Shown piece by piece: positions 10,360-21,784 of a stretch of DNA of 64,000 nt. The translations under genes were made by a program, and so were the position numbers. This DNA comes from Sthenelais limicola (Eukaryota > Annelida > Polychaeta > Phyllodocida > Sigalionidae), in the NCBI GenBank assembly GCA_942159475.1, contig OW804094.1, positions 57,222,966 to 57,286,965 on the forward strand. Reading direction: 5' to 3'. The notes under the pieces are model-generated. The model searched no databases. It was given only the letters and a program-made list of their open reading frames with translations, and had not been told where the DNA came from. The stretch's first letter is position 1. Every line of letters starts with the position of its first letter.

Positions 10360-12180
10360 TTAATTAATGGATTAGTATCCCTCCCAATTTGTTTAAATAT
10401 GAAGTGCTTACTATAAAAATGAAGCTCAGATTCATACGAATGCAGCTATTTACTTTATACTCACTAATATTAGAAGCGTGATCACGGATGGCGCATGATC
10501 GCGCATGAACATAATTTAAGACATATGTCTAATATCCTTGGTGTATAGCCTATATTCATTTCATATTCATACATACTGGTAAGGTCACCTAGAAATGTAC
10601 AAGTCTCTGTGTGAAATGTGGGGCTCTGCGAACCAGTAGAGCAGCATGTGTCACACATAGCCCTACATAATGTGATACTTTGTTAGAGCTCATTGTGTCA
10701 CACTTTCACACCTCATTTCGCTCAACCATGGCAGTGGATGTGTGGCATGATTTTAAAGCAATGTGGGTTCACAATGCAACAGGATCCTTATAAGGTAAGT
10801 CTATTCAAGAGAAATTAGACAAAATCGCATAGTCCTCCTGTAGAATCAATCAGGGATATGTTACATATGGCGTGACGTTTAGCATCTACAGGTGTGATGT
10901 TTAGTGTCTACTGGTGTGATGTTTAGCATCTCCAAATAGTTTTGCTGCTTAGATTTATGTGCAGAACGTCTAAAAATGCGTCTAACGTCTTATGAGGACG
11001 TTATTGCATCCTCTGTTGATACGACAGGAAGACACCAGCGTCCTATTCTGTGTATCAACTGAAAACGCCACTCTAACACAGTTTTTAGAGTGTATGTGAG
11101 GGAGAGGGAGGGAATTACTTAGTAAAGGTTATTCCTTCATTCATCACTATTCATACAAATAAACAGGACATTTAGGTTGAGGCCTAATTTATAAGTATTT
11201 TATTCTTCATAGGGCTTTAACAGTTGCATTGAAAAAACACTGTATTCACCACGAATGTTTTCATACGTTGCCTTATGAAATATAATTATATTTTTTAGAC
11301 AGAATAAAAGATATTATAATTTACGAATTGTATAAATTCCTCTAGACTGACTGACACCCATTAATTCCACTACATGTAGCTAGTGCATTGATACCCCATT
11401 TATATACATAAATTTGATACACATTTTTGGAGTGCATCTGAGGTGCAAAACCAGGTGCAGAACTGCTTTTTTGAGCGGATTGCACTTTTGTGACTGGTCA
11501 GTGGCACTTTTACATGCACTGGTGTATTTTCCAATGCAAATCGGGAAGAGGACATACATTTGGAAATTACCGCATAAAAGTCTTAAACCATGTCCGATAT
11601 GAATATCCGCTTTATTGTTTCGATGATTAAAAAGAAGCACTGTGATCGAAGACAAAACTTTAGCTATACTTTTGAGTGGTGATAAGGCTATCCATTTACG
11701 TACCCGTTCCCTCACCAAGCACAAGTTATACAGCCGGGGAATCATTGCAAGAGAAATTTTACGTTTTCCTACTCATGAAGCTCATTCTATGTGATTCGCA
11801 CAACAATAAATGGCAGGGAAAATGGGAGTCATATATGGAACAATGGCATATGACACATCACCTGTAAGACAATGCCTTATCTGCAATTGAAATACTCTGA
11901 ATGGCTCAAAGCAACATCTTGTATAGGCCTACTTGTCTCTCACACTTGGTGAATAACACTTGACATTGCAGCAATGTTTCAGAAAGTGAGTTTGTACAAC
12001 CACTTCCCCAGAGTGACTTTGTCTCAAAGGAATGCTGACATTCATCCCACGTTTTGGAACAACATGTTCCACTTCATCTGCCACTCCAGGAAGAGTGGCG
12101 ATATGCTAGCGCGGGCATTGACACCCATTATTTCCTTTAGTTCTATCCTTAGCCCAGACGATAGGTATTTATCTGTTAAA
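10360..12180. other. Non-coding stretch with short tandem motif
   Basis: I see no gene. The notable feature is three GYGTGAYGTTTAGY motifs at 10870-10883, 10892-10905 and 10914-10927, spaced 22 bp, echoing those at 9531-9605. The open frames at 11380-11745 and 11974-12267 have no recognisable domain. Confidence 0.4.
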
Positions 12181-12310
12181 TTATATATGGGATATTTTGT
12201 TTCCCCTGCCCTTTCCCATCACCATCAACCATGCCAACCCACCCGCCGTCCCTGTCACATAGAGTGACCTAGCATCTACGTGACCTAGAGATAAAAAGGA
12301 AACGTGCAGC

Positions 12311-12378
12311 AGGCCGAGGTTTGAGCATGCAACCTTCCAGTCTGCAGTCCAGTGACAAACTGACTGAGCTACGTCCCA
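12311..12378 (-). repeat. tRNA-derived SINE head
   Basis: On the minus strand, GTAGCTCAGTCAGTTTG (box A, about 12371-12356) is followed by GGACTGCAGACTGGAAGGTT and a box B-like TGCATGCTCAAACC. This matches the layout of tRNA-derived SINE 5' heads across animals, where box B normally reads GGTTCGAATCC. The body probably extends to about 12190, but its end is unclear. Confidence 0.6.
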
Positions 12379-12399
12379 TAGTCTAGGGTGCATGGCCTA

Positions 12400-13860
12400 A
12401 ACCCGTCGCGCACAAGGCCAGTAGGAAAGCGCAACCAAACATGAAACAAGAGAGGCCAAAGGGCATGCATAGCTTGCCAGTGCGTGCAACCCTTGCTTTC
12501 CCTACTACCCCCACCATTGACCAATAGCTCTATGCTGTCATGCTGTTTTGAATTGAAACGTTCGCGCGGCTGGAACTCTCTCTGCTGATGAGTGAAGTGT
12601 CATGTTGGTGAGTGTGAAGTGCCAGAAATAAATAGTTGTTCAAGGCAGGGTAGTTGTGGGTTTATTGCGCTGTGTTTGATTAGTATTTTAATATGCTAAC
12701 ACACATATGACAGTCATACTGTTTTCAGGGTACACAGGTACATAAGTCGCAAAAGCATGTATTTGGGATATCAATGTATTTTGAAAGATGGGATGGGATC
12801 TTGCCACAGGCTTAGTTCGACTTGTTTTCACCAGGTGGAATCATGATTTGACTGGTTTGCATTTACACATTCTTTTATTTTTTAGCTCCCCAAATTAATA
12901 TTATGTGGCATTTATGTATGATAAATATTCTACATCATGCATTTAAAAAACGGTATACGTGATATACTACTGTATAGTTCATTTGTGTATTGTTTCTATT
13001 TGATGTTGCAACACTCAATATTAAACCACCCCTATTGTTGTTCATGGGAAAGTGTGAGGTGGACTGGGCAGTGCTTGGCTGTCAATTCAATACACGCCAC
13101 CTGTTCATGGGACAGGCAAGCTATGGCATCCATACATGGCAAGAATGATGAAATGATGAAATAAACTGATGAAATACTCGCCCCATAGTGGGCTATTAAA
13201 AACCTAGTGTTCTTAAGGTATTGTATTCTTCAGATAAGATATTGCCTAATATATAACAATCTAAGACTCAAACTTGTGTGACTGCAACTGAATCATAGAA
13301 CCAGGCTTTAAAAGAACGCTAACAATTTTTAAATTACCGCGGCCTGACCAGCGTGAGCACACACCAATGACACCACTACCATTCTGCCTACCTGGTTGCG
13401 CGTTCACGCCTAACATTGGCTGCAGTTCTATATATAGTAAAGTTATACATGGGTTGCATCGGCAACGCGCGACAAGGCCACGCGAACATTTCAAATCCAA
13501 ATATGATTTGCGCACACCGGGAAGGGCTTTTACAAACAAGGCCTAGCTGGCATGGCAGAGGAAGGAAAAACGTCCATTACTCCTTTATTCATGCTATGAT
13601 GACTGTCTTACTTTAAAACATTGATCTAGAGGGGTTTAGGGGGCGTTCTGTGGCAATGGAAATGAGTAGATGTATCAGATCACTGTAAAAAGGTGATCGT
13701 GTGCCGTTTTGAGCATATAACCTTTCTCAGAAATAGAGAGACTGGGGCGACACCTGCAGGGAATTGATGGGACCTGCGGCCCTTCGGGGCCACAACTGAG
13801 TCGCGTCAGTCTAGCTCATAGGTCATAGCCTGTGTACGAAACGTCGGCACAAACAATTTT
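12400..13860. other. Non-coding stretch
   Basis: I see no gene. A short hairpin, GCGGCCCTTCGGGGCC, lies at about 13775-13792. CTGATGAG near 12588 was examined as a hammerhead ribozyme core and rejected. Confidence 0.4.
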
Positions 13861-13861
13861 A

Positions 13862-13943
13862 TACCCAATGGCACTCCATTCGATTTGTAATCGATCTTGA
13901 TCTTAAAAGATCAATTACAAACCGAATGGAGTGTCATTGGGTA
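13862..13943. repeat. Near-perfect 37 bp palindrome
   Basis: The left arm 13862-13898 (starts TACCCAATGGCACTCCATTC) and right arm 13907-13943 (ends GGAGTGTCATTGGGTA) are inverted copies with about three mismatches and an 8 bp loop. It would form a long hairpin. It may be a tiny MITE or a processed foldback. Confidence 0.85.
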
Positions 13944-14395
13944 CCGTATATATTACATACTATATATGTTATATTTACCTTATTAGTACAATGTCTGAAA
14001 ACTTTCGAACCTGCAAGGCAGCGCAACACAGCATAGCGCAACGTTGTGTCATTTTGGTCACGTGTTACCACGGTAAGTGTAACGGCACACGTGAGCGATT
14101 GCAAAAATTCGGTGGACGAGAATGGTACATACCGAACACTACTTCTTCGGTACGGGTTCGGCACGGGTGACGGGCGGGAGCGGGGCGGGAGCGGGCGGGG
14201 GAGCGGGCGGGGGCGGGGCGGGGCGGGACGGGACGGAACGGGCCACACAGACTATTACAAATTATACTATAGTATATAGATATATGCCTACACTCAATAC
14301 TCCTACTAGTTAATACTAACACTACATCGGATTCAAATACTCCCATGGTACAAGATATGGCTGACAATTGGGGCCGCTCTATATATGACTGACTG

Positions 14396-14510
14396 GACTT
14401 TCTCCCCCTCTCTCTTCTCTCCCTCCTTCTCTCCCCCCCCCCAACCTCTCCCCCCTTTCTCGCCCTCCCTCCCTCCCTTCCTTCTTTCCTCTCTCTATCC
14501 TTGTGTATTT
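14396..14510 (+). repeat. CT-rich low-complexity tract
   Basis: A pyrimidine-rich run of CTCC, CCCTC and TCTC words. The open frames over it are compositional artefacts. Confidence 0.8.
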
Positions 14511-14699
14511 GTGCATACATTGGTCCTGGGTAAGACCTTAAAGTGCCCTGCTGTCTCTTTTTCTCTGTCTCCATCTCCCTTCTTCTCTATCTCTATTTCC
14601 TGGGTATGATCAAAAACTGCCTTCCTCTCAGCTCTCCCGCCCTTGATATAACCATCTTAAATGTGTTGATAAGGGCATAAAACAACCAATCTCACTCAC

Positions 14700-15012
14700 T
14701 CTGTATACATCTGCATACATATTATGCATACATGCATGAATTTATGTACACATATATATGCATAGATGTATATCTATGCACACATACATACATACATACA
14801 TTATGTATACATGTACATACTTATGTATACACATTATGCATATATTTTATATGTATACATTTATATATGCATATATTGTATATGTATTGTATATGTATAT
14901 AAATGCATATACATACATACATACATACATATATATACGTATATACATGTACATACATTTGGATACATACCTGTATACTTATATACATGTATACACACAT
15001 ACATAATGTATG
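14700..15012 (+). repeat. (ATAC/ACAT)n compound microsatellite
   Basis: Roughly 300 bp of ACAT/GTAT words with tetramer and hexamer periodicity (for example ACATACATACATACAT at 14783 and 14911). It keeps several frames open by chance as Tyr/Ile/His/Met-rich pseudo-proteins. A run of 14 G follows at about 15088. Confidence 0.9.
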
Positions 15013-15909
15013 CATAAATTTGAGGGGAGTGGGAGAGAGGGCATGGGAGGGTGAGATGGATCATAGAGACAGGAAAGGGGACAGGATGGGGGGGGGGGGG
15101 GGTGGACAGAGAGAGGGAGGCAGAGACAAACTAATTTATTTCCATTATACATATATCACGATGCTATCATTAGATTGATACATTAATTTGTTAAATAGCA
15201 TTGAGAAAGCTACCCATTTTCTATCAGTAACATTTTCGAACATCTTTGGACAATATTTAAAATATTATATTCAAGGCCTGGAAAACGGACATTTTGGGTG
15301 AAGTGCTAAGATTTGGAATATAGGTAGGGGTAATATGAAGTAATATACATATCAAATATTCTCAGTGCAGCAAAATTATGAAATCATATCAAGTTATATA
15401 TGTGCCTGGGAAACAATTGAAATTAATCAAATATCTTTTATCATTTCTGAAGTTTAAGATACATGTTGGCAAGATTAGCAACCGTCACAATGAATTTTAA
15501 AATGCAAAATATACCAACGCACCCAAACAGAAATATAGAGTACCTTCTAAGGATTGTGGAAAATTTTTAATTTTCGACCTGGCTTCCGTTCCGTTCCGTT
15601 CCGTCCCGTCCCGCCCCCGTCCCCTCCCGCCCCGTCCCCCGCCGTTACCCGTACTTTTCAGAAATTTTCCCGATCAAGTGCCGTGAAAAAAATGTAATGT
15701 GCGGGACGGGACGGGACGGGACGTGTTAGCGGTTCGGCACGGAACGGTAATTGTCGCCGAACTTTAGGAGGCCGTCCCGTCCCGCCAAGTGGCCCCGTCA
15801 TGAATATTTCTATAGTAAATGTATGACGACATCCATTTTTTTTTTCGGGCGGGCATGGGACGGGAAGGAACGGAGCTGAACGGAACGGGCCGCGATGTAC
15901 CATTCCCGT

Positions 15910-18700
15910 CTACATTGGAACGTACTATCAATGCAACTTCCATTGATTAATGTCAAACTAAGGTTTCTAATCTTGTAACCTACTCATTGGAAGCAATCTC
16001 GACACCCTTTAACAAGATGTCCCGATACCAATATAGAAACTAGTTTTCTGTAGATGCACCGGGAGAGTGTAGGTGTAGACAGTAGACGTCTAATCGATAT
16101 AGTCTCTATCATCTGAGGGTGTCTATGTGAATTAGTGCAAGCGAGGCCCTAGTATATGAGAATCTCTGTGTGGGGGAATGTTTTTCATTTGCCTTGATTA
16201 GTTCACCAACATTTAGGCAGACCTATGTATATAATCTGCAAATAGCCAATATAGTGCTTTATTCCACGTGAGGCAGGGAGTTGTAACATAAAACATAAAC
16301 ATTTGTCCTTTTAAATTATCCACTCTAATCTTCTTCTTGTTTTTCCTTTTCTAACTACAGAAGAGAATAGAAAAAGCATAGAAGAAATGTATCTGTCGTG
16401 TCTCCGTCAAAACTATTAGTGACTTAAAGGTCCACACACGAGTCATTATTGTATCCGATGATATCTGATTTCCAAAAGGTTATGGTGAGTACGAGGCATT
16501 TATTTTTCATTAGGTGGCAACCTGGATGCAAAATAGAGACATGACAATGCAAAACCTAATCCCACTTAAGAGAGGCCGGACCTGACATTGTATTTAAGAG
16601 ATGTTGATATATGGATGCAAGCATTTGATGTATAATAAATTATGTTGTCCGCACTAATCTCATACTGTCATACTTTTTACTTGTTTGAATGATAAATTAA
16701 AAGTGTTATCTTGTTTCATCCATGTTTCTTTTGGTACCGTATAAACTACAGACACATTTCGAGTTGCAACTTGTTGATGAAAGGATAACATTTTTCAAAC
16801 TTTATCCAATGATGTTCGTTTAATTAAGTATATGATTATCACAAGGAGCGGGGGCGGAGAATTTAGAAGTGATAAAGAAGCGGGTGTTACAAATCGCTTT
16901 TATGCCGCTTAACTCCTAACAATTCGCTTCCCAGAAGCGAAATTCTTCTTGGGCGATATTAGAATAAGTAATCTGAAGCAGATATCTAACTTTTTAAGTA
17001 TTTTCGCATGTGCATGGAGCGAGCTTGAAGTGGTATGGTGTCCTAAATTGTCTTTTTTCCTTCTTTTTTTTCAAATTTCAATTAACTTATTAAGGCCAAT
17101 TCATTTAATAAGTTCAAGTGTAAATACGCTATGTCCATTATGGATTTTCTCAAGCGTTGCCTATAACAAATACCAATTTCAATAGTATTTGTGGACTACG
17201 ACCATATAATACTGATTTCTATTTCTGCCCTGCCCCTCTGGTGAACCAAAGCAATTCTAACTGCACAAACTAGGTTCGGATATATGCTAATTGTGCTAAT
17301 TTCAAATGATTTTTTTTAAAAGGCTGTCCACATGATGTTGTTATGCGAATAATGTCGAACAGCTCTCCTTCAATGTTGCTATATCATAGTTTGGATGCAT
17401 TTTTTAGCATCAGATCAAGCCCATGCAGGGGTAAATGAATGAATTTAGAGAACACAAAAATATAACAGTTTTGAATTCATTCCACGAAAAGAAAAGGCAT
17501 CTTTGCTAAATAGAATACGAATACCGACATGCATGTATTCCCCTTGTAAAATATGATCAATATTTTAATAAGAAGATAACCATAATAAAGATTAAAGACA
17601 CGCATGTGGATGTTTTGAATTGGGTAAGTGCTTGCTGATTTACTCGTCGCTGTCGCCATGCCGGCCACTTATCAAAACATACTGCTTTATTGCCTAATAT
17701 ATGTATGCAGTATGTTTTATTCGAATACCAATTACCGGGTAATCAAACGATAGGACTTGGTTGAAAAAACAACGAATCCCTGTAGCTAGATGGAGGTGAA
17801 ACCAGGCGAAGGCATGTTTAAATATTAAATGTTTAAGCCCTTAACCGATGTACCCGACGGGGAAAAGCCGCCCATAAGAACGTTATTCGACTTTATTATT
17901 TACCATATAGTGCATTGGTGTCAAGGAAAATGGGAAGACATTGTTAGGGATATCCGTTACATTGACCACTATTACTCGTCTTACGACTCTAGCCTTGGTA
18001 TACTGAAAAGCTTCTGTCCCAAGGAAGTCAAAATATTTATGGCATTACTGCCAATTACTGTGTAATTGTTTGTTTCACCATGGCATGAATAGTGCATCGC
18101 CTTTTGAATTTAAAGCGTTCTTTGTTAGAAGAACACTGTCTTTGTATAAAGGAAAAGTGGCCAACACAGTTGGGAAAGGTTTCCTTCCTCTGCGGGTTGG
18201 TAAATGCAATAACAGGATCCCCTACATATATATAACAACGGAAATTATTCCTTCTTCCCATAATTTCAATTTATCCAGAGGATCGCGGCGGAAATCTGTA
18301 TTCTAGGTAATAATATTGGAATTTAAGTGATCATTATACTAAATTGATAGTATTGAAAATTGAACAGAGTTAGAGATGGCTTGAATACACATTATTCTAA
18401 AGAATTGTTTCTCTTCAGATTTCAAATTGGGTAGTCAGGCCTTCATATCCTGCAAACAAACAGCTTTTTAGTTCTAGAAATTATACGTCGAGGAAAATCA
18501 CTCCTCTTTAAAGAACCGTCGATGAAGAGTTGAAATGGGTCGCCCATCATATCGATCAAAACGAATGCGCTCGTGTTAATGATAATAATATGCCAATAAG
18601 GTGGCATAGCTAAACTTAGATTATGACCTAATGGTCGCTTACCTCCATTTGAATGTTGCTCATGGAAAATGATTATTGGAATGTGAAAGGTAGAAAAATG
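15910..18700. other. Probable GPCR intron or downstream sequence
   Basis: This AT-rich stretch lies 3' of the GPCR exon on the minus strand. I searched for a next exon carrying TM3 and a DRY-like motif and saw none. The open frames at 16949-17185 and 17829-18065 lack recognisable domains. It is probably intron, though the gene may end elsewhere. Confidence 0.4.
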
Positions 18701-18708
18701 AAAGGCCT

Positions 18709-18710
18709 AC
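18709..18710 (-). other. Splice donor of GPCR exon 1
   Basis: The minus strand reads TTAAG|GTAGGCC. The reading frame loses GPCR character immediately after it, so the intron starts here in phase 0. Confidence 0.65.
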
Positions 18711-19208
18711 CTTAACAGGTACACAAAGTAGTACTAAAAGAAGATCAGCGGACGCTAAGCTTGTCAAGAAGACGTTGGTTACATTTTGCAGCCGGCGGTA
18801 GCGTCCGATGGAGAAAATAACAAGACCATTGCCAATAACCCCCACTAGGAGAGTGAACACGTAGACGAAAGTCACAGGTATCATTTCCCCTAATGGTGGT
18901 AGTTGATTCATTGATTCGTTGGCGTCATAGTCGTAGTGATAATCAGTTACATTTCCAGATGATTCTGTTACTTCTGTGATGCTTTGACTAAGATAGCTTG
19001 GCAAAGTGTTCACCATTTTCAAAAAGTCTTCCTCGGTTTCACTCCGAGGAAGGGCATTGCGCGCCATCATATCAGAAGCGTTGAAAATCTGTTGTACAGC
19101 ACTCCCATTGTACAAATAGTCCATTCGGACGTTCAGATCATCACTAGTATAATTACCTTCGTTGGACGAGGCTGACCCAAGCCGTGGTAAAAGATCACCA
19201 AATACCAT
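18711..19208 (-). CDS. Class A GPCR, first coding exon
   Basis: The frame starts at ATG 19208 and gives 166 codons before a splice donor. Residues 1-108 form an extracellular N-terminus with five N-x-S/T sequons (NYT, NGS, NAS, NVT, NES) and an acidic tyrosine patch, DYHYDYD, typical of sulfated tyrosines in peptide-type receptors. TM1 is about 110-134 with the conserved GN (Asn127). A basic loop RYRRLQNVTN follows. TM2 starts near 146 with SLASADLLLVL, where Asp155 is position 2.50. These are hallmarks of rhodopsin-class receptors, and TNVFLTSLA resembles peptide receptors. No signal peptide is seen. The exon ends after Lys166 at AAG|GTAGGC, a phase 0 junction. TM3-7 exons are not found in the window. 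The ligand is unknown. Confidence 0.85.
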
Positions 19209-19225
19209 TATCAGAGCAAAAATGT

Positions 19226-19234
19226 TTAGTCCAT
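19226..19234 (-). other. Minimal upstream ORF (ATGGACTAA)
   Basis: A two-codon uORF lies about 17 nt upstream of the GPCR start codon. If the 5' UTR covers it, it could dampen translation. This is inference only. Confidence 0.35.
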
Positions 19235-19395
19235 CTCCCAGATACCAGTGATATATCTATCTACCTATAGCGCTCCTTGTTTTCCTGATCGCACAGTCCC
19301 TTGTGGAGGAAAGCAAGGTGGACTTTCTTAGCCGTGTCCCCCAACTCCTCCTACTTTGCCCTGGGTGTGCGGCGTGCATTGAGTGAGTGGGTGGG

Positions 19396-19401
19396 TTTAT
19401 A
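19396..19401 (-). promoter_or_regulatory. Candidate TATA box for GPCR gene
   Basis: The minus strand reads CATATAAACCC, 188 bp upstream of the GPCR ATG. A TCACTCAATGC stretch 20-30 bp downstream could serve as an initiator. No transcript evidence is available. Confidence 0.3.
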
Positions 19402-19498
19402 TGATGTGTCGATGTGAGGCTCTCGCTCTGGGTTGGTTGGCGATGAGCTGCTCAGGGGAAGGTGGATAATTCAGCAACACTGGTCAGGACGCTTGTCC

Positions 19499-19570
19499 TC
19501 TCTCTCTCTCTCTCTCTCCCCGTCTCTCTCTCTATCTCCTTCGCTCTTTTCTCTTATCCCTTTCTCTCCC
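19499..19570 (+). repeat. (CT)n microsatellite
   Basis: CTCTCTCTCTCTCTCTCT at 19499-19516, followed by impure CT repeats to about 19570. Confidence 0.85.
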
Positions 19571-19599
19571 CTGTGTATATTTCCCCTACTCCTCTCCTC

Positions 19600-21250
19600 C
19601 TTCTCCCATCACTTCTGCTTCTCAACAACCAACTTAATTCTTTCCCCGTCTGGCCTCCTCCTGACGTAAGAATCCGTCAGGTAATCTCAGAATAAAGAAA
19701 CTGTTTCTCTGGACCGTTTTCCATGTGCAACAAACTGAAATCAACTGCTGGAGGTTTGGTTGTTGGTGCTGAGGTAAAAATCCCTTCAGCTTCTCGCTCC
19801 TGTGTGGTGACTAGTTAGCGCATCATCGGCCGTTACATTTTAGATAGCAGATAACTAGGATCAATACATTATCTCATATTACCATAACAAGGCTTTAGTA
19901 AGACCAAAGGAACAATGGCTTCTTGATGAATGCATTGTTTTCTCTGAAACAATTCTTCCAGTACCACTGGGAACTGGGTCTCTCAAATCAGATTGACATG
20001 ACTATGCTAGGGAGATAGGATTTACTCTCTGCGCCATTCTTCCTCTATAAACACATGGGGCACGATCGAAACGCGCCTTGCTTTGTCAGTAGGAATATGA
20101 AAGGGAAAAAATAGAGTGGAAGTTGTGAGAAGATTATTCCACGACACATCTTTTCCTTCAATGTAGAATGTCCTTAAAGCCGGACATCTGGAAATGAGAT
20201 ACCCTTATTGTGAATACTACCAGTGAAAATAATATTCCCTCAATGAAAAGAGAAAAAGACCTGTACGGCAGTTCTATCGTATTGTCTATCGATCCCCTGC
20301 GTTAATTCTTTTGTTAGTTCCCTAACTCTCTGCCATCGTGTCGGCCAGCGACTAAAGCTAGCTTTCAGGCTTCGTAATCTTCCGCGATTTACTCGAGCGA
20401 AATTCAGCTTTCAAAATATACACCAAAAGGTTGACGGGTGAAGCCCTTAAACTTGATATCTGGGACAAATGTTATTCAGTTTAGTTGATTTAAGATCCAT
20501 ATTCCGTGCCCCTTCCAACATAACTGTCAAGGTATGCATAATGTATTCGCTCACATGGTCCGTCTCGCTGTCCATTTGACGGGTGGCTTCCCGGAGTTTT
20601 TAGTGTATCGGAACACCCTAGTCTAACTTAACTCATGGGACAAGGACTTAATTTTTCCCTGGCTCATATACACACAACCGCGCTTGTAGTCATACACCAA
20701 AATATTATGAACGTTGAACGGAAATGAAATCTTAACAAGCCTGAGTGCAATTCTAAGCGAGTAAATCCCTAAAGGATCGCCGCGTACAGGGACGATTATT
20801 AAAGGGCGATTGCCGGTCATTTATGAGTAGGCGTCGAAAGGATCAGGTTAGGTTCTGCATTGCAGGGGGCGGGACATTGAGATTGTCATCATACAGGCAA
20901 TGTATACATAAACAGGCAAACTAACAGCTCCATCCTGCTGTGTGTACAGCGTCCTGTATCCTCAAATACTCATGTCTTCCTTCTCCCCCTCTTTGTATAT
21001 CGTGCGTTGATAAAATCAATGATTGGCTTCAACCTTGACCCCAACACATGACTGCTTACCTAATTCTCTGGCATCTACTAGTCATTGAGAATCATTGGTA
21101 GTAACATTTATCATCGATGAGTGTTTCTTCGATACCAGTATTGATATTTATTATACGTGCATGCTATATGAGAAGTGCTATAAGTGGGGTGCTATAAAAA
21201 TAGTCATATAGGACGTGTCCTATATGAATGTAGTTGTCTAAAAATAGCTC
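19600..21250. other. Non-coding stretch 5' of the GPCR gene
   Basis: I see no gene. It could contain distal regulatory sequence for the GPCR, but nothing specific can be pointed out. Confidence 0.35.
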
Positions 21251-21260
21251 TGTTTATATG

Positions 21261-21288
21261 CTTCGCGGAGCTTTGGCTCTCCGCGAAG
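21261..21288. repeat. GC hairpin CTTCGCGGAG/CTCCGCGAAG
   Basis: A perfect 10 bp stem with an 8 bp loop. It is extended by GTTTATATG on the left and an imperfect inverse, GATGTAAAC, on the right. It resembles a very short foldback element. Confidence 0.75.
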
Positions 21289-21608
21289 GATGTAAACAAA
21301 TCCCCGCGATCGGTAATCCACCCGCGATTCTGGTACTATGATTTGAGAAATACATAATAAAAATCCCATCATTAAATAGAGCATTAAATTCTCTATTGAA
21401 TGATATAAGTTTTATTAAGGTAGCTCCAGAAATGGCTGCGATATGAACGTTTTAAGTCAACAATATAACTTGGCTAATAACGGGGCTGTCAGCGGGGCTG
21501 TCAGTGGGGCTGTCAGCGGGGCAGCGGGACTCTCTGAGACTTCTTTAATATTTTTTCAGTGATATCTGATAACATATGATGAAATTTTATGCACATATAA
21601 TAAATATA

Positions 21609-21743
21609 GAATGGAACTCGCCGGCAATAATCGAAAATTTATAGGACTTGATTCGTCCACATAAGCACTCTGCCTACGGCATCGTGCTTATGCGGACGAA
21701 TCTCGTCCTATAAATTTTCGATTATTGCCGGCTCGTCCCATTC
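21609..21743. repeat. ~67 bp arm near-perfect palindrome
   Basis: The left arm (GAATGGAACTCGCCGGCAAT, continuing to 21675) and right arm (21677-21743, ending GCCGGCTCGTCCCATTC) are about 90 percent complementary with almost no loop. The shared core includes AATCGAAAATTTATAGGAC and GATTCGTCC. TATA repeats flank the right side. It is probably a MITE or snapback insertion of about 135 bp. Confidence 0.85.
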
Positions 21744-21784
21744 TCTCTCTCTATATATATATATAAGTTATTGTACTCTATTAG

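Larger units (their letters stand above)
14150..15900. repeat. G/C-rich GGGACGG repeats, partly inverted
   Basis: A G-rich tract (14155-14243) starts with GGTTCGGCACGGGTGACGGG and ends with GGGACGGGACGGAACGGG. Its C-rich counterpart lies at 15586-15660. A second inverted set occurs at 15700-15720 (GGGACGG repeats), 15772-15787 (CCGTCCCGTCCCGCC) and 15846-15890. The GGGAC repeats can form G-quadruplexes. The arrangement suggests a decayed foldback element interrupted by the microsatellite at 14700-15012. Confidence 0.5.

Noticed and set aside
12580..12645. Hammerhead ribozyme starting at CTGATGAG
   Set aside because: No CGAAAC box or stem II pairing at the required distance.
14758..15064. Tyr/Ile/His-rich small proteins
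   Set aside because: Translations of the ATAC/ACAT microsatellite.
17829..18065. Possible next exon or separate gene near the GPCR
   Set aside because: Plus strand, no transmembrane or GPCR motif, no recognisable domain or splice context.
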